NCBI GenBank assembly: GCA_002707905.1
Contig: PAOF01000022.1
Coordinates: 31,758-58,067, forward strand
Direction of reading: 5' to 3'
Source of the DNA: Fidelibacterota bacterium
Lineage (GTDB): Bacteria; Fidelibacterota; Marinisomatia; Marinisomatales; S15-B10
Length of the DNA stretch: 26,310 nt
In this document: positions 17,869-26,273 of the stretch, in pieces
How positions within the stretch are numbered: position 1 is the stretch's first letter
Layout of the letters: each line of letters begins with the position of its first letter
Program-made: the position numbers and the translations under genes
Notes under the pieces: model-generated
The model's database searches: none
Told to the model about the DNA's origin: nothing
The model's input: only the letters and a program-made list of their open reading frames with translations

Positions 17869-18874
17869 AAAATTAATAATAATTTCATTTTTAATACCAT
17901 TTTTTTTAAATGGTGAATCTATATGGGTAAAATATGGAAATCAAGTTTTTAGAGGAGTTGGAGATGCAAAATCGATAGCACTTAGTGAATCAGAAATAGC
18001 TTCAGCAACAGGTCCGTTATCCGTTCTATATAATCCCTCATTACTAAATAATTCCGATATAAAAAAAATTGTCTACTCTCATCAAGAGCGTTTTTCAGGA
18101 ACAGTTGTATTTGATGTTTTTGGAATAGATTTGATAAAAAAAAATGATCAAAATTTTTCATTGGCAATAATTAGAGAATCTGTGCAAGGTATACCAAATA
18201 CAAATGATGCTTTATTAAGTAATTCCTTATCATTTGATGATTTAAATCAAAGAGTGTTAGCCTCAAAAGTAACTTTTTTTAATCAATCTCAACTCGCAAC
18301 AATAATTGGTTTTTCAAAGTTTTTTTTTAAATCAAGTTTAGGTGCGAATATCAAAATCTTAAATCATAATATTGGTAATTTTAATGGATGGGGAATTGGT
18401 TTTGATCTTGGTTCAACTTATAATTTGTCAAAAAATAATAAAGTAGGATTTTCCATAAATGATGTTACTACATCTTGGATAGTCTGGGACTCAGGTACTG
18501 TTGAAAGGATTTTACCAGAAATTAGATTTGGATATTTTAATAATTCTAAATTACAAAAATATTTCATTGAAATCAATTCAATGTTTTCCACTAATTTTAA
18601 ATTATCTGGAAAAGAATTGACAGATGATTTTGCTATCAATAATTATGGGTTTGAAATAAGAGCTGGATTTGAATTTATTTTCAAGGAAAAACTTAAAATT
18701 AGATTTGGAAGAAATCCCATTAATGGGAGATCAATTGGTGTTGGAACTAAAATTAAATTTATAGATTTAGACTATGCATATATACCATCCCCGAATGGTA
18801 CTATTCTTGGAAATAGTCATTATATTTCATTTAATATTGCGCTAGATGATTTATCTAAACTTTTTTTAAATTAG
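17861..18874 (+). CDS. PorV/PorQ-like outer-membrane beta-barrel protein
   Basis: This 337-aa protein has a signal-peptide-like start (MNKKLIIISFLIPFFLNG) and then alternating beta-strand patterns typical of an outer-membrane barrel. The early segment (GVGDAKSIALSES, then ATGPLSVLYNPSLL) follows the glycine-rich, 'A-x-NP' opening of the PorV/PorQ/UPF0164 (FadL-like) family, and the end (SPNGTILGNSHYISFNIAL) resembles its last strands. PorV acts as a shuttle in type IX secretion and partners PorU, so a link to the PorU-like protein is attractive but inferred. The start is taken as TTG, overlapping mutS by 8 bp; no ATG precedes the signal peptide. Residue-level family evidence is moderate; some other FCB barrel protein is possible. 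Confidence 0.65.
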   Translation: MNKKLIIISFLIPFFLNGESIWVKYGNQVFRGVGDAKSIALSESEIASATGPLSVLYNPSLLNNSDIKKIVYSHQERFSGTVVFDVFGIDLIKKNDQNFSLAIIRESVQGIPNTNDALLSNSLSFDDLNQRVLASKVTFFNQSQLATIIGFSKFFFKSSLGANIKILNHNIGNFNGWGIGFDLGSTYNLSKNNKVGFSINDVTTSWIVWDSGTVERILPEIRFGYFNNSKLQKYFIEINSMFSTNFKLSGKELTDDFAINNYGFEIRAGFEFIFKEKLKIRFGRNPINGRSIGVGTKIKFIDLDYAYIPSPNGTILGNSHYISFNIALDDLSKLFLN

Positions 18875-18896
18875 ATTATATTAATTTTGGTGTAAG

Positions 18897-19764
18897 ATGA
18901 TTAAAAGCATGACAGGTTTTGGAAATATATTATTATCCAACAATCTTTATAGTTTAACAATTGATATAAAATCAATTAATAGTAGATACCTTGATTGTAA
19001 AATTAAATTACCTAAACAGATTGAACAATATGAAGTTGATATTATTACAAATATTAAAAAAGTTTGTAAAAGAGGAAGAATTTCAGTTAACATAAATTTA
19101 GATTCAATAAGTTCTGAATTAAATCATTCTCCAGAAATAAATAAAACTTTATTTAAAGAGTATAACAAATTTGTAAATCAATTAAATGAAGAATTTAATT
19201 TAAATTTTAAAATTAATGATTTATTTGAAATAAAAGATTTTATTTTAAAACAGAACAAAATATCTATAACAAAAAAAAAAATTACTCCTTGCATTCGATG
19301 AAGCTTTATTTAAACTTGAAGAGATGAAATTGAAAGAGGGAACTTTTCTTGTAAAAGATATAAAAAAAAGAATTGTCAATTTAGATAAAACAATTAAAAA
19401 AATACGCATAATTTCAACAAAAAATTCTTCTTTAATCAAAGATAAGTATCTAAAAAAAATTAATAAATTCATTGATAAAATTCATATAGAAGAATCTAGA
19501 TTAGCAATGGAAGCTGCTATTTTATCTGAAAAAATTGATATAACTGAAGAATGTGTAAGGTTTGATAGTCATTTACAACAAATACAAAAATTATTTAATC
19601 AAAATAAACCTGTTGGTAAAAAATTAAATTTCATTCTTCAAGAGTTGCTTCGGGAAGCAAACACAATTGGATCAAAATCAAACGATGTAAAAATTATTAA
19701 TTTAGTCATTGTTTTGAAAGAGGAAATTGAAAAAATAAAGGAACAATCACAGAATATTTTATGA
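18897..19764 (+). pseudogene. yicC: YicC-family protein interrupted at a poly-A run
   Basis: YicC-family proteins (~290 aa) are conserved endoribonuclease-related proteins acting in RNA turnover. The first frame (18897-19301) starts MIKSMTGFG, the family signature, and has INSRYLDCKIKLP and CKRGRISVN. It goes off frame in a run of 11 A (19271-19281) and stops at a TGA at 19299-19301. The second frame, open from about 19270 to 19764, encodes LLLAFDEALFKLEEMKLKEG and the conserved C-terminus (RFDSHLQQIQKLF, GKKLNFILQELLREANTIGSKSND). With 10 A instead of 11 the two join into a full-length (~289 aa) protein. It may be a sequencing indel, polymerase slippage restoring the frame, or a recent mutation. 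gmk starts at its stop (ATGA), the usual neighbour. Confidence 0.88.
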
Positions 19765-20321
19765 AAGGTAAATTAATAGTAATATCAGCTCCCTCAGGTG
19801 CTGGAAAAACAACTATTGCTAGAAAACTACAAAAAATTAATATAAATTGGGGTTTTTCTGTTTCATGCACAACAAGACCTAAAAGAAAAGATGAGATAAA
19901 TTTTAAAGATTATGAATTTATAAGTGAAAATAAATTTAAAGAAAGAATTGTTAATAATGAATTATTGGAATATGAAAATATTCATGGTTATTTATATGGT
20001 ACACCAAAAAATAGTATTAAAAAATCTTTGAATGAAAATAAAACTATTATTGTTGAGGTTGATGTTAATGGCGGTTTAGCAATAAAATTAAATTATCCAA
20101 AGAATGCAATATCCATATTTATCCACCCCCCGAATTTAAATGTTTTAAAAGAAAGGTTGATAAAAAGAGGTTCTGATTCGTTAAATAATATAAATAAAAG
20201 ATTGAAAAGAGCTAATATGGAAATTAAGAAAAGTAATGAATTTGATATTCAAGTAATAAATATTGATATAGATAATGCTGTAGATGAAATTAATAAAAAA
20301 TTAAGTAAAATAATTAAATAA
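19761..20321 (+). CDS. gmk: Guanylate kinase
   Basis: Guanylate kinase phosphorylates GMP/dGMP to the diphosphates. The 186-aa protein has the P-loop SAPSGAGKTT at residues 9-18, the GMP-binding FSVSCTTRPKRKDE, then DYEFISENKF and YGTPKNSI. The family's lid and base-binding segments (IFIHPPNLNVLKERLIKRG) follow. Length is slightly short of ~205 but complete. It overlaps the yicC stop by four bases (ATGA), and rpoZ follows after 11 bp, the common yicC-gmk-rpoZ order. Confidence 0.97.
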   Translation: MKGKLIVISAPSGAGKTTIARKLQKININWGFSVSCTTRPKRKDEINFKDYEFISENKFKERIVNNELLEYENIHGYLYGTPKNSIKKSLNENKTIIVEVDVNGGLAIKLNYPKNAISIFIHPPNLNVLKERLIKRGSDSLNNINKRLKRANMEIKKSNEFDIQVINIDIDNAVDEINKKLSKIIK

Positions 20322-20332
20322 GGAGAAAAATA

Positions 20333-20626
20333 ATGTCTGATAATAAAATTAACTTGAAAAAAATTGATGATAAATCTGAAGATATTTTTGAAGCTGCAAT
20401 CGTAATTGGTAAAAGAGCAAGACAAATTATTTCAGAAAGAATTATGAAAAATGAAATTCATTCATTTGAAAAAGATTCTGAATTAAACGATGAAGAATTT
20501 AATGAAATAAAAGAAGAAATAGGCATGAACTACGTTGAAATGTCTAAAGCAACTTCTGTTGCAATTGATGAATTTTGTAATGACGAATTAAATTGGAAAT
20601 ACGAAGAAAAAAACACAGAAGAATAA
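20333..20626 (+). CDS. rpoZ: RNA polymerase omega subunit
   Basis: Omega helps assemble and stabilise RNA polymerase around the beta' subunit. The 97-aa protein contains the key AIVIGKRARQI segment near residues 22-32, followed by a short acidic region and a helix (EMSKATSVAIDEFCND). This fits the divergent FCB-type omega. A good Shine-Dalgarno AAGGAG (20320-20325) lies 7 bases before the ATG. Position right after gmk supports the call. Omega is a partner in ppGpp response in some bacteria; the rel gene lies two genes downstream. Confidence 0.88.
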   Translation: MSDNKINLKKIDDKSEDIFEAAIVIGKRARQIISERIMKNEIHSFEKDSELNDEEFNEIKEEIGMNYVEMSKATSVAIDEFCNDELNWKYEEKNTEE

Positions 20627-20792
20627 ACTTTATTTAAATAATTATATTTTTGTAGTAATTAAAATACTTAAATATATATACATTTTATTCAAAATAAATT
20701 AAACATATTTTTCACTAAATTTAAATAGTAAGTTAAAATAAAATTTGCTAATTAAAAAAAACAGAATAAAATCTTCTTTGGTAGTTAGATAA
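20627..20792. other. Non-coding gap upstream of dnaB
   Basis: The longest gap in the right-hand part of the window, 166 bp and almost entirely A/T. It probably contains the end of the rpsP-rpoZ transcript and the promoter of the dnaB set. A TTGTAG (20650-20655) with a 17-base spacer to TATATA (20673-20678) has sigma-70-like geometry, but chance is likely in this sequence. No stable hairpin was found. Confidence 0.4.
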
Positions 20793-22145
20793 ATGGCAAA
20801 AAGAGAAATTAAGAATTTAAAAATTCAACCACAATCAATTGAAGCTGAACAAGCTGTTCTTGGTTCTATGCTCACTTCTCCTGAAGCAGTTAATAAAGCT
20901 CAAGAAATATTATCTGCTGAATCTTTTTATGTTGATGCCCACAAAAAAATTTTTGAGGTAATGATTCAATTGTTCAATAATAATGAACCCATAGATGTAT
21001 TATCTGTTGATAATAAATTAAAGGAAAACAATCAAATTGAGCTAGTTGGAGGTTCTTATTTTATAACTGGTTTGCCAGATTTAGTTCCATCAACAGCTAA
21101 CATTGAGTATTATGCAAAAATTGTCCTAGAGAAAGCATCTTTGAGAAATTTAATCAACATATCAAATGAAATTTCTTTTCAAGCTTATGAAAATAGTGGA
21201 AATTTCGAAAATATATTAGATGAAAGTGAACAAAAAATATTTGCTCTTTCTCAAGGAAAAATTAAAAATAAATTCCAAGCATTAAAACCAGTTCTTCAAA
21301 GATCATTTGAAAGGTTAGATGAAATATCAAAAAATCCTGGTTCTGTTACAGGTGTACCCTCAGGTTTAAGAGAATTAGATAAACTTACATCTGGTTTTCA
21401 ACCTGGTGAATTAATTATTGTTGCTGGTAGACCTAGTATGGGTAAAACTGCTTTAGCGCTTTCGTTTGCTAGAAATGCTGCTATCGATTATAAAATACCA
21501 GTTGGAATTTTTAGTTTAGAAATGTCTAATGACGCTTTAGCAATGAGATTATTGACAGCAGAATCAAGAGTAGATTCTCATTTGGTCAGATCAGGTATTT
21601 TACCCAAAGAGCAATGGCGAAATCTTTCTATGTCAGTAGGAAATCTTGCAGATGCTCCTATATTTTTAGATGACACTCCAGCTATGGGAATAACAGAACT
21701 CCGAGCAAAATCTAGAAGATTAAAATCTGAAAAAGATGTGAAACTTCTTGTTGTTGATTATCTTCAATTAATGAAGGGCCCACAAAATGTTGAGAGCAGG
21801 CAACAAGAAATATCACAAATATCTCAATCTCTAAAAGCACTTGCAAAAGAAATAAATGTTCCTGTATTGGCTTTGTCTCAACTATCAAGAGCTCCTGAAG
21901 CGAGAAGTGATCATCGACCTGTGTTGTCAGATTTGAGAGAAAGTGGTGCTATTGAGCAAGATGCTGATCTTGTAATGTTTTTATATAGGAAATGGGTTTA
22001 TTCAAGAGATGATGAAGATAAGAGAAAAGCTGAAATCATAATATCTAAACAAAGAAATGGACCTACAGGAACTATAAATGCTACATTTATAGATAATTAT
22101 GCAAAATTTGAGAATACTTCCTTAGTTGATGTTCCATCAGAATAA
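20793..22145 (+). CDS. dnaB: Replicative DNA helicase DnaB
   Basis: DnaB is the hexameric 5'-to-3' helicase of the replication fork. The 450-aa protein has the N-terminal helical domain (PQSIEAEQAVLGSMLTSPEA and the following VDAHKKIFEVM), a linker, and the RecA-like domain with Walker A GRPSMGKT at 212-219, FSLEMSND, Walker B LLVVDYLQLM, VLALSQLSR and SDLRESGAIEQDADLVMFLYR. No intein or insertion is seen. ATG start without clear Shine-Dalgarno; rel follows 9 bp downstream. Confidence 0.98.
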   Translation: MAKREIKNLKIQPQSIEAEQAVLGSMLTSPEAVNKAQEILSAESFYVDAHKKIFEVMIQLFNNNEPIDVLSVDNKLKENNQIELVGGSYFITGLPDLVPSTANIEYYAKIVLEKASLRNLINISNEISFQAYENSGNFENILDESEQKIFALSQGKIKNKFQALKPVLQRSFERLDEISKNPGSVTGVPSGLRELDKLTSGFQPGELIIVAGRPSMGKTALALSFARNAAIDYKIPVGIFSLEMSNDALAMRLLTAESRVDSHLVRSGILPKEQWRNLSMSVGNLADAPIFLDDTPAMGITELRAKSRRLKSEKDVKLLVVDYLQLMKGPQNVESRQQEISQISQSLKALAKEINVPVLALSQLSRAPEARSDHRPVLSDLRESGAIEQDADLVMFLYRKWVYSRDDEDKRKAEIIISKQRNGPTGTINATFIDNYAKFENTSLVDVPSE

Positions 22146-22154
22146 TTATTTTAT

Positions 22155-24347
22155 ATGAAAATAGCTGATTTAATTCCTACTGTAACTGGATCTTTTCCAA
22201 ATGATTTTAATGAAATTATAAAAAGTATTAATCAAAATCAGATCTATAAAAATAAAAATTCAGAAAAGCTTTTGTGGCCAGCTTATCAATTTAGTAAACA
22301 TTCCCATGATGGTCAAAAAAGAAAATCCGGAAAACCATATTTTGAACATTGTATTGCTGTTGCGAAGTTATTAGCTGATTGGCATATGGATATTAATACC
22401 ATTATTGGTGGAATTCTACATGATTGTATTGAAGATACCCCAGTATCATTTGAGGAACTATCTAATGAGTTTGGGGAGGAAGTAGCATCATTGGTAGATG
22501 GAGTTACAAAATTAGGTGGAATAGAATATGATACTAGAAAAGAAAAGCAAGCTGAAAATTTAATGAAAATGTTTTTATCGATGGCAAAAGATATTAGAGT
22601 CGTAATAATTAAGTTTGCCGACCGACTTCATAATATGAAAACTATTGAATATTTATCATTAATTAAACAAAGAAGAATCGCAATTGAGACAAGAGATGTT
22701 TATTCCCCACTTGCACATAGATTAGGAATGTTTGAACTTAAAAGTCAATTAGATGATCTCGTATTTAAAACTCTTCAACCAGAAAAATATAAAAAAGTAG
22801 ATAAGAATTTAAGATCAAGAATTTTAAATAGAAGTAAATCACTAAAAAAAATAACAAACAAAATAAAAATTAATTTAAATGAATTAAAAATTAATTATGA
22901 ATTAAAGACAAGATTTAAATCTCACTCATCAATTTATCAAAAAATGTTAAATCAAAATAAAGACTTTGCAGAGATTCATGATATTTATGCAATTAGAATT
23001 GTTGTTAAATCTAAAAATGATTGTTATTCAATATTGGGATTACTACACCAATTTTTTACTCCAATAGCAGAAAGATTTAAAGATTACATTGCAACACCTA
23101 AAATTAATGGTTATCAATCTTTACATACTACAATAGTAAGTTCTTCAGGTGAAATGATTGAAATTCAAATAAGAACTGAAGATATGGATAGAACGGCTGA
23201 AATTGGAGTTGCAGCTCATTGGAAATATAAAGGTAAGGATAGTAGCAATAGCATTGATAAGCACGTAAAATGGTTGAGAGACTTATTAATGATATTGAGC
23301 GATGAATCTTCAGACCCAAGTGAATTTATGAATTTATTAAAAATAGATTTGTTTCAAAATGAAGTTTTTGTTTTTACTCCTATTGGTGAATTAATACAAT
23401 TACCATTAGGTTCTACTCCAATTGATTTTGCTTATGAAGTTCATACTGAAGTTGGTGATCGATGTATAAGTGCAAAAGTTGATGGTAAAATTGTTCCTTT
23501 GAATTCTCAATTATCAAGTGGTAGTACAATTGAAATTATTACATCAGATTCTCAAAAACCTAGTGCTGCGTGGTTAAAATTTGTAAAAACAACAAAAGCA
23601 AGGACCTTAATCAGAAAATCATATAGAAAATCTGAAAAGGAGGGAAGTGCAAAATTAGGAAAAGAAATTCTAGAAAAAACTTTAAGAAGATTGAGAATGT
23701 TAGATAGACTTCAAATTCTTTTATCAAGTCCTAGTCTATCAGGATTTGAAAATAAAGAATCCTTATTAATATCAATAGGAATTGGAGAAATTACAGTTAG
23801 AGAAGTTTTACAGAAATCATTTCCATCAGATGACAATTTTGACATTGATTTTAAAAAAGGAAAAAAAGAAAAATCTTTCTTTAATTTAGCTAGAAATAAT
23901 GTTCTGGGAATTTCTGTGGATGGGATTGATAATATATTGATTAATTTGAGTAAATGTTGTAATCCAATTCCTGGAGATGAAATTATTGGGTTCGTTACAA
24001 GGGGGAAGGGTGTTTCAATTCATAGATCAAGATGTAAAAACCTTCCAATTTTGAATAAATCTTCTGATAGGTTTATTGAAGCTGAATGGAAAATTTCTGA
24101 CAAAAAGGAATTTTTCTCGAAAATTAATATTGTTGCGGAAGACAGAAAAGGTTTGCTTAAAGATATAACTGAAGCAATATCCTCAACTAAAGTTAATATA
24201 AATAGTTTAGATACTAAAACTCAGGATTCACTAGCTTCTATGATTATCATTCTTGCAGTTTCAAATTTGAAGAGATTAAACCAAGTGATAAGAAAAATTG
24301 AAAATATTAAAGGTACTTTATCTGTTCGAAGATTCAATAAAAATTAA
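22155..24347 (+). CDS. Bifunctional (p)ppGpp synthetase/hydrolase Rel
   Basis: This RelA/SpoT homologue makes and degrades the starvation signal (p)ppGpp. At 730 aa it has the full long-RSH layout. The HD hydrolase has His65, His89-Asp90 (LHDCIEDT) and Asp156 (FADRLHNM), so hydrolysis should be active. The synthetase has TRFKSHSSIYQKM, RFKD at 307-310 and GYQSLHTT; the RFKD form is that of bifunctional Rel/SpoT rather than RelA (EXDD). A TGS domain follows (about 400-460, FTPIGELIQLPLGSTPIDFAY). CCNPIPGDEI lies in the later regulatory region, and an ACT domain ends the protein (about 650-728). It lies between dnaB (9 bp) and ruvX (4 bp). Named here by function because rel and spoT are used inconsistently. 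Confidence 0.96.
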   Translation: MKIADLIPTVTGSFPNDFNEIIKSINQNQIYKNKNSEKLLWPAYQFSKHSHDGQKRKSGKPYFEHCIAVAKLLADWHMDINTIIGGILHDCIEDTPVSFEELSNEFGEEVASLVDGVTKLGGIEYDTRKEKQAENLMKMFLSMAKDIRVVIIKFADRLHNMKTIEYLSLIKQRRIAIETRDVYSPLAHRLGMFELKSQLDDLVFKTLQPEKYKKVDKNLRSRILNRSKSLKKITNKIKINLNELKINYELKTRFKSHSSIYQKMLNQNKDFAEIHDIYAIRIVVKSKNDCYSILGLLHQFFTPIAERFKDYIATPKINGYQSLHTTIVSSSGEMIEIQIRTEDMDRTAEIGVAAHWKYKGKDSSNSIDKHVKWLRDLLMILSDESSDPSEFMNLLKIDLFQNEVFVFTPIGELIQLPLGSTPIDFAYEVHTEVGDRCISAKVDGKIVPLNSQLSSGSTIEIITSDSQKPSAAWLKFVKTTKARTLIRKSYRKSEKEGSAKLGKEILEKTLRRLRMLDRLQILLSSPSLSGFENKESLLISIGIGEITVREVLQKSFPSDDNFDIDFKKGKKEKSFFNLARNNVLGISVDGIDNILINLSKCCNPIPGDEIIGFVTRGKGVSIHRSRCKNLPILNKSSDRFIEAEWKISDKKEFFSKINIVAEDRKGLLKDITEAISSTKVNINSLDTKTQDSLASMIIILAVSNLKRLNQVIRKIENIKGTLSVRRFNKN

Positions 24348-24351
24348 TTAT

Positions 24352-24792
24352 ATGAATGTTTATAATCAAATTCCTAAATCAGGAAAATTTCTGGGTATTG
24401 ATTATGGTGCAAAGAAAGTTGGAATAGCAATTTCTGATCCCTTGAGAATTTTTGCTTCCCCTTATGATACAATTATATTTAATTCACAAAAAAAATTATT
24501 AAAAGAAATAGAAAAAATTATAATAAATGAAAGCATCGTTTTTGTTGTCATTGGTTTACCAATAGGTATGAATGGTAAAGAAACATTGCAAACCAAAGAA
24601 GTCAATGAATTTATTGATATATTTAAGCAATATAATAAATTGCCATTTTCAACAGTAGATGAGAGATTAACATCAATTCAAGCTATGAAATTATTATCAG
24701 ATCAAGGAATAAAATATTCTAAAAATAAATCTCTTATTGACTCAACAGCTGCTTCAATAATTCTTCAAACTTTTTTAGATAGTATAAATTGA
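24352..24792 (+). CDS. ruvX: RuvX/YqgF RNase H-like nuclease
   Basis: RuvX (YqgF) is an RNase H-fold nuclease implicated in Holliday junction resolution and in 16S rRNA 5'-end processing. From the ATG at 24352 it is 146 aa, the usual size. The acidic active-site motifs are GIDYGAKKVGIA, then VGLPIGMNG, VDERLTS and DSTAASIILQTFLD. An upstream in-frame start at 24298 would add 18 residues inside rel and is less likely, because the ATG at 24352 places the first motif at the normal distance from the N-terminus. The stop overlaps the lnt start by four bases. Confidence 0.94.
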   Translation: MNVYNQIPKSGKFLGIDYGAKKVGIAISDPLRIFASPYDTIIFNSQKKLLKEIEKIIINESIVFVVIGLPIGMNGKETLQTKEVNEFIDIFKQYNKLPFSTVDERLTSIQAMKLLSDQGIKYSKNKSLIDSTAASIILQTFLDSIN

Positions 24793-26273
24793 TTATTAAT
24801 AATAAAGTTAAGTTATCATTTTTATCCTCAATTTTAATTGGATTATCATTTCAACCATTTAATTTGGGTTTTTTGGCCTGGTTTGCTTTAGCTCCTTTTA
24901 TTATTGTTTTATTTAATTCATCTTCATCTGAGGGTATGATTTACGGTTTTGGAGTTGGATTATTATCAAATTTAATTTCTTTATATTGGTTATCTGCAAA
25001 CTCAGGAACAACTTTTCTAATTGGGACTCTCTCTTTAATTTCTACTTCAATTTATTTGTCAATTTTTTGGGCACTATTTTCACTAATATTTTGCTTTATA
25101 AATAATAATTCATCAAAGGGAATTTATTTTTTTCCTTTTGGATGGGTTTTATTCGAGTATTTTTTTTCAATTGGTATCTTGGGTTTTCCTTGGATGTCAT
25201 TAGCTACAACTCAAACTAATTATTTACCTTTAATTCAAATAGTTGAATTTACAGGAATTTTTGGAATTTCATTTTTCATAGCTTCTATAAATATTATTTT
25301 TTTTAAAGTTTTATTGTCAAAAAATAAAGCTAGAATTAAAAATTTTAATAATTTCATATTAATTTTAGTTTTGCTTTGGTTGTTTGGATATTTAAGAATG
25401 TGGAGCATCGAAGATGAATTTTCTAATGATTTAGATATTTTAGTTGTTCAACCAAATTTAAATCCAAATGAAAAATGGAATAAAAATATTAAAGAACAAA
25501 TATTTGATGATTTTATTCAATTATCTGAAAGCAATATTAATGATTCAACTGATTTAATTATATGGCCGGAAGTAGCAACTCCATTTTATATTTTTAAAAA
25601 TTATGATAAATTAACAAAAATTAAACAAAAATTGTTGAAACATGATTCATATCTACTTACCGGTTCTTTAGATTGGAAAAATATCGAAAATAAAATCAAA
25701 AATTATAATAGCGTTGGACTTATTTCTAAAAATGATGAAATATCAACATATGAAAAGATAAAACTTGTCCCATTTGGTGAATTTATTCCTTTTTCCCTTC
25801 CATTTTTAAAGAATTTAAATCTAGGCAATTATACTCCTGGTAAAAAAAATACTATTTTCCATATTAACAATTTTAATTTTATAACAAAAATTTGTTTTGA
25901 ATCAATTGATCCTATACTTTTATCAAAAAAAAAATATAATAATAATATAAATTTTATGGTTATTATTGTAAATGATGGATGGTTTGGTAATTCTGCTGGA
26001 CCATATCAACATTATGGAATTTCCAAATTAAGAGCGATAGAGAATAGAATTCCTATAATTAGATCAGCGAATACAGGCATTTCAGCAATTATAAATAAAA
26101 AAGGGGAAGTTGAAAAAAAAATTGGAATAAATAAACAAGGTGTTATTTTGTCAAAAATTATTCCATCAAATTCAAAAACTTTTTACTCAAAACATGGAAA
26201 TTGGTTGGTAAATTTATCAATATTTTTTGCATTCTTTTTATTATTTATTGTTTTGAAGAGAAAAATTTTATGA
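24789..26273 (+). CDS. lnt: Apolipoprotein N-acyltransferase
   Basis: Lnt adds the third fatty acid to the N-terminal cysteine of lipoproteins in the inner membrane. The 494-aa protein begins with several hydrophobic helices (about residues 8-205) and then has the nitrilase-like periplasmic domain. The catalytic triad fits Glu261 (IWPEVATPF), Lys323 (YEKIKLVPFGEF) and Cys369 (KICFES), with family-like spacing. IIVNDGWFGNSAGPYQH is also characteristic. A last membrane helix (about 470-490) returns the chain to the membrane. The start is TTG, overlapping the ruvX stop as TTGA. A 10-A run at 25925-25934 is in frame. Confidence 0.96.
   Translation: MIINNKVKLSFLSSILIGLSFQPFNLGFLAWFALAPFIIVLFNSSSSEGMIYGFGVGLLSNLISLYWLSANSGTTFLIGTLSLISTSIYLSIFWALFSLIFCFINNNSSKGIYFFPFGWVLFEYFFSIGILGFPWMSLATTQTNYLPLIQIVEFTGIFGISFFIASINIIFFKVLLSKNKARIKNFNNFILILVLLWLFGYLRMWSIEDEFSNDLDILVVQPNLNPNEKWNKNIKEQIFDDFIQLSESNINDSTDLIIWPEVATPFYIFKNYDKLTKIKQKLLKHDSYLLTGSLDWKNIENKIKNYNSVGLISKNDEISTYEKIKLVPFGEFIPFSLPFLKNLNLGNYTPGKKNTIFHINNFNFITKICFESIDPILLSKKKYNNNINFMVIIVNDGWFGNSAGPYQHYGISKLRAIENRIPIIRSANTGISAIINKKGEVEKKIGINKQGVILSKIIPSNSKTFYSKHGNWLVNLSIFFAFFLLFIVLKRKIL

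Noticed and set aside
19299..19301. TGA ending the first yicC half as a selenocysteine codon (selA/selB are nearby)
   Set aside because: The same frame hits a TAA at 19311 and does not encode YicC residues; the homology resumes in another frame, so a frameshift is the better explanation.
20650..20678. TTGTAG-17-TATATA promoter before dnaB
   Set aside because: Geometry is right but matches are poor, and such pairs are abundant in nearly pure A/T sequence; mentioned only in the gap description.
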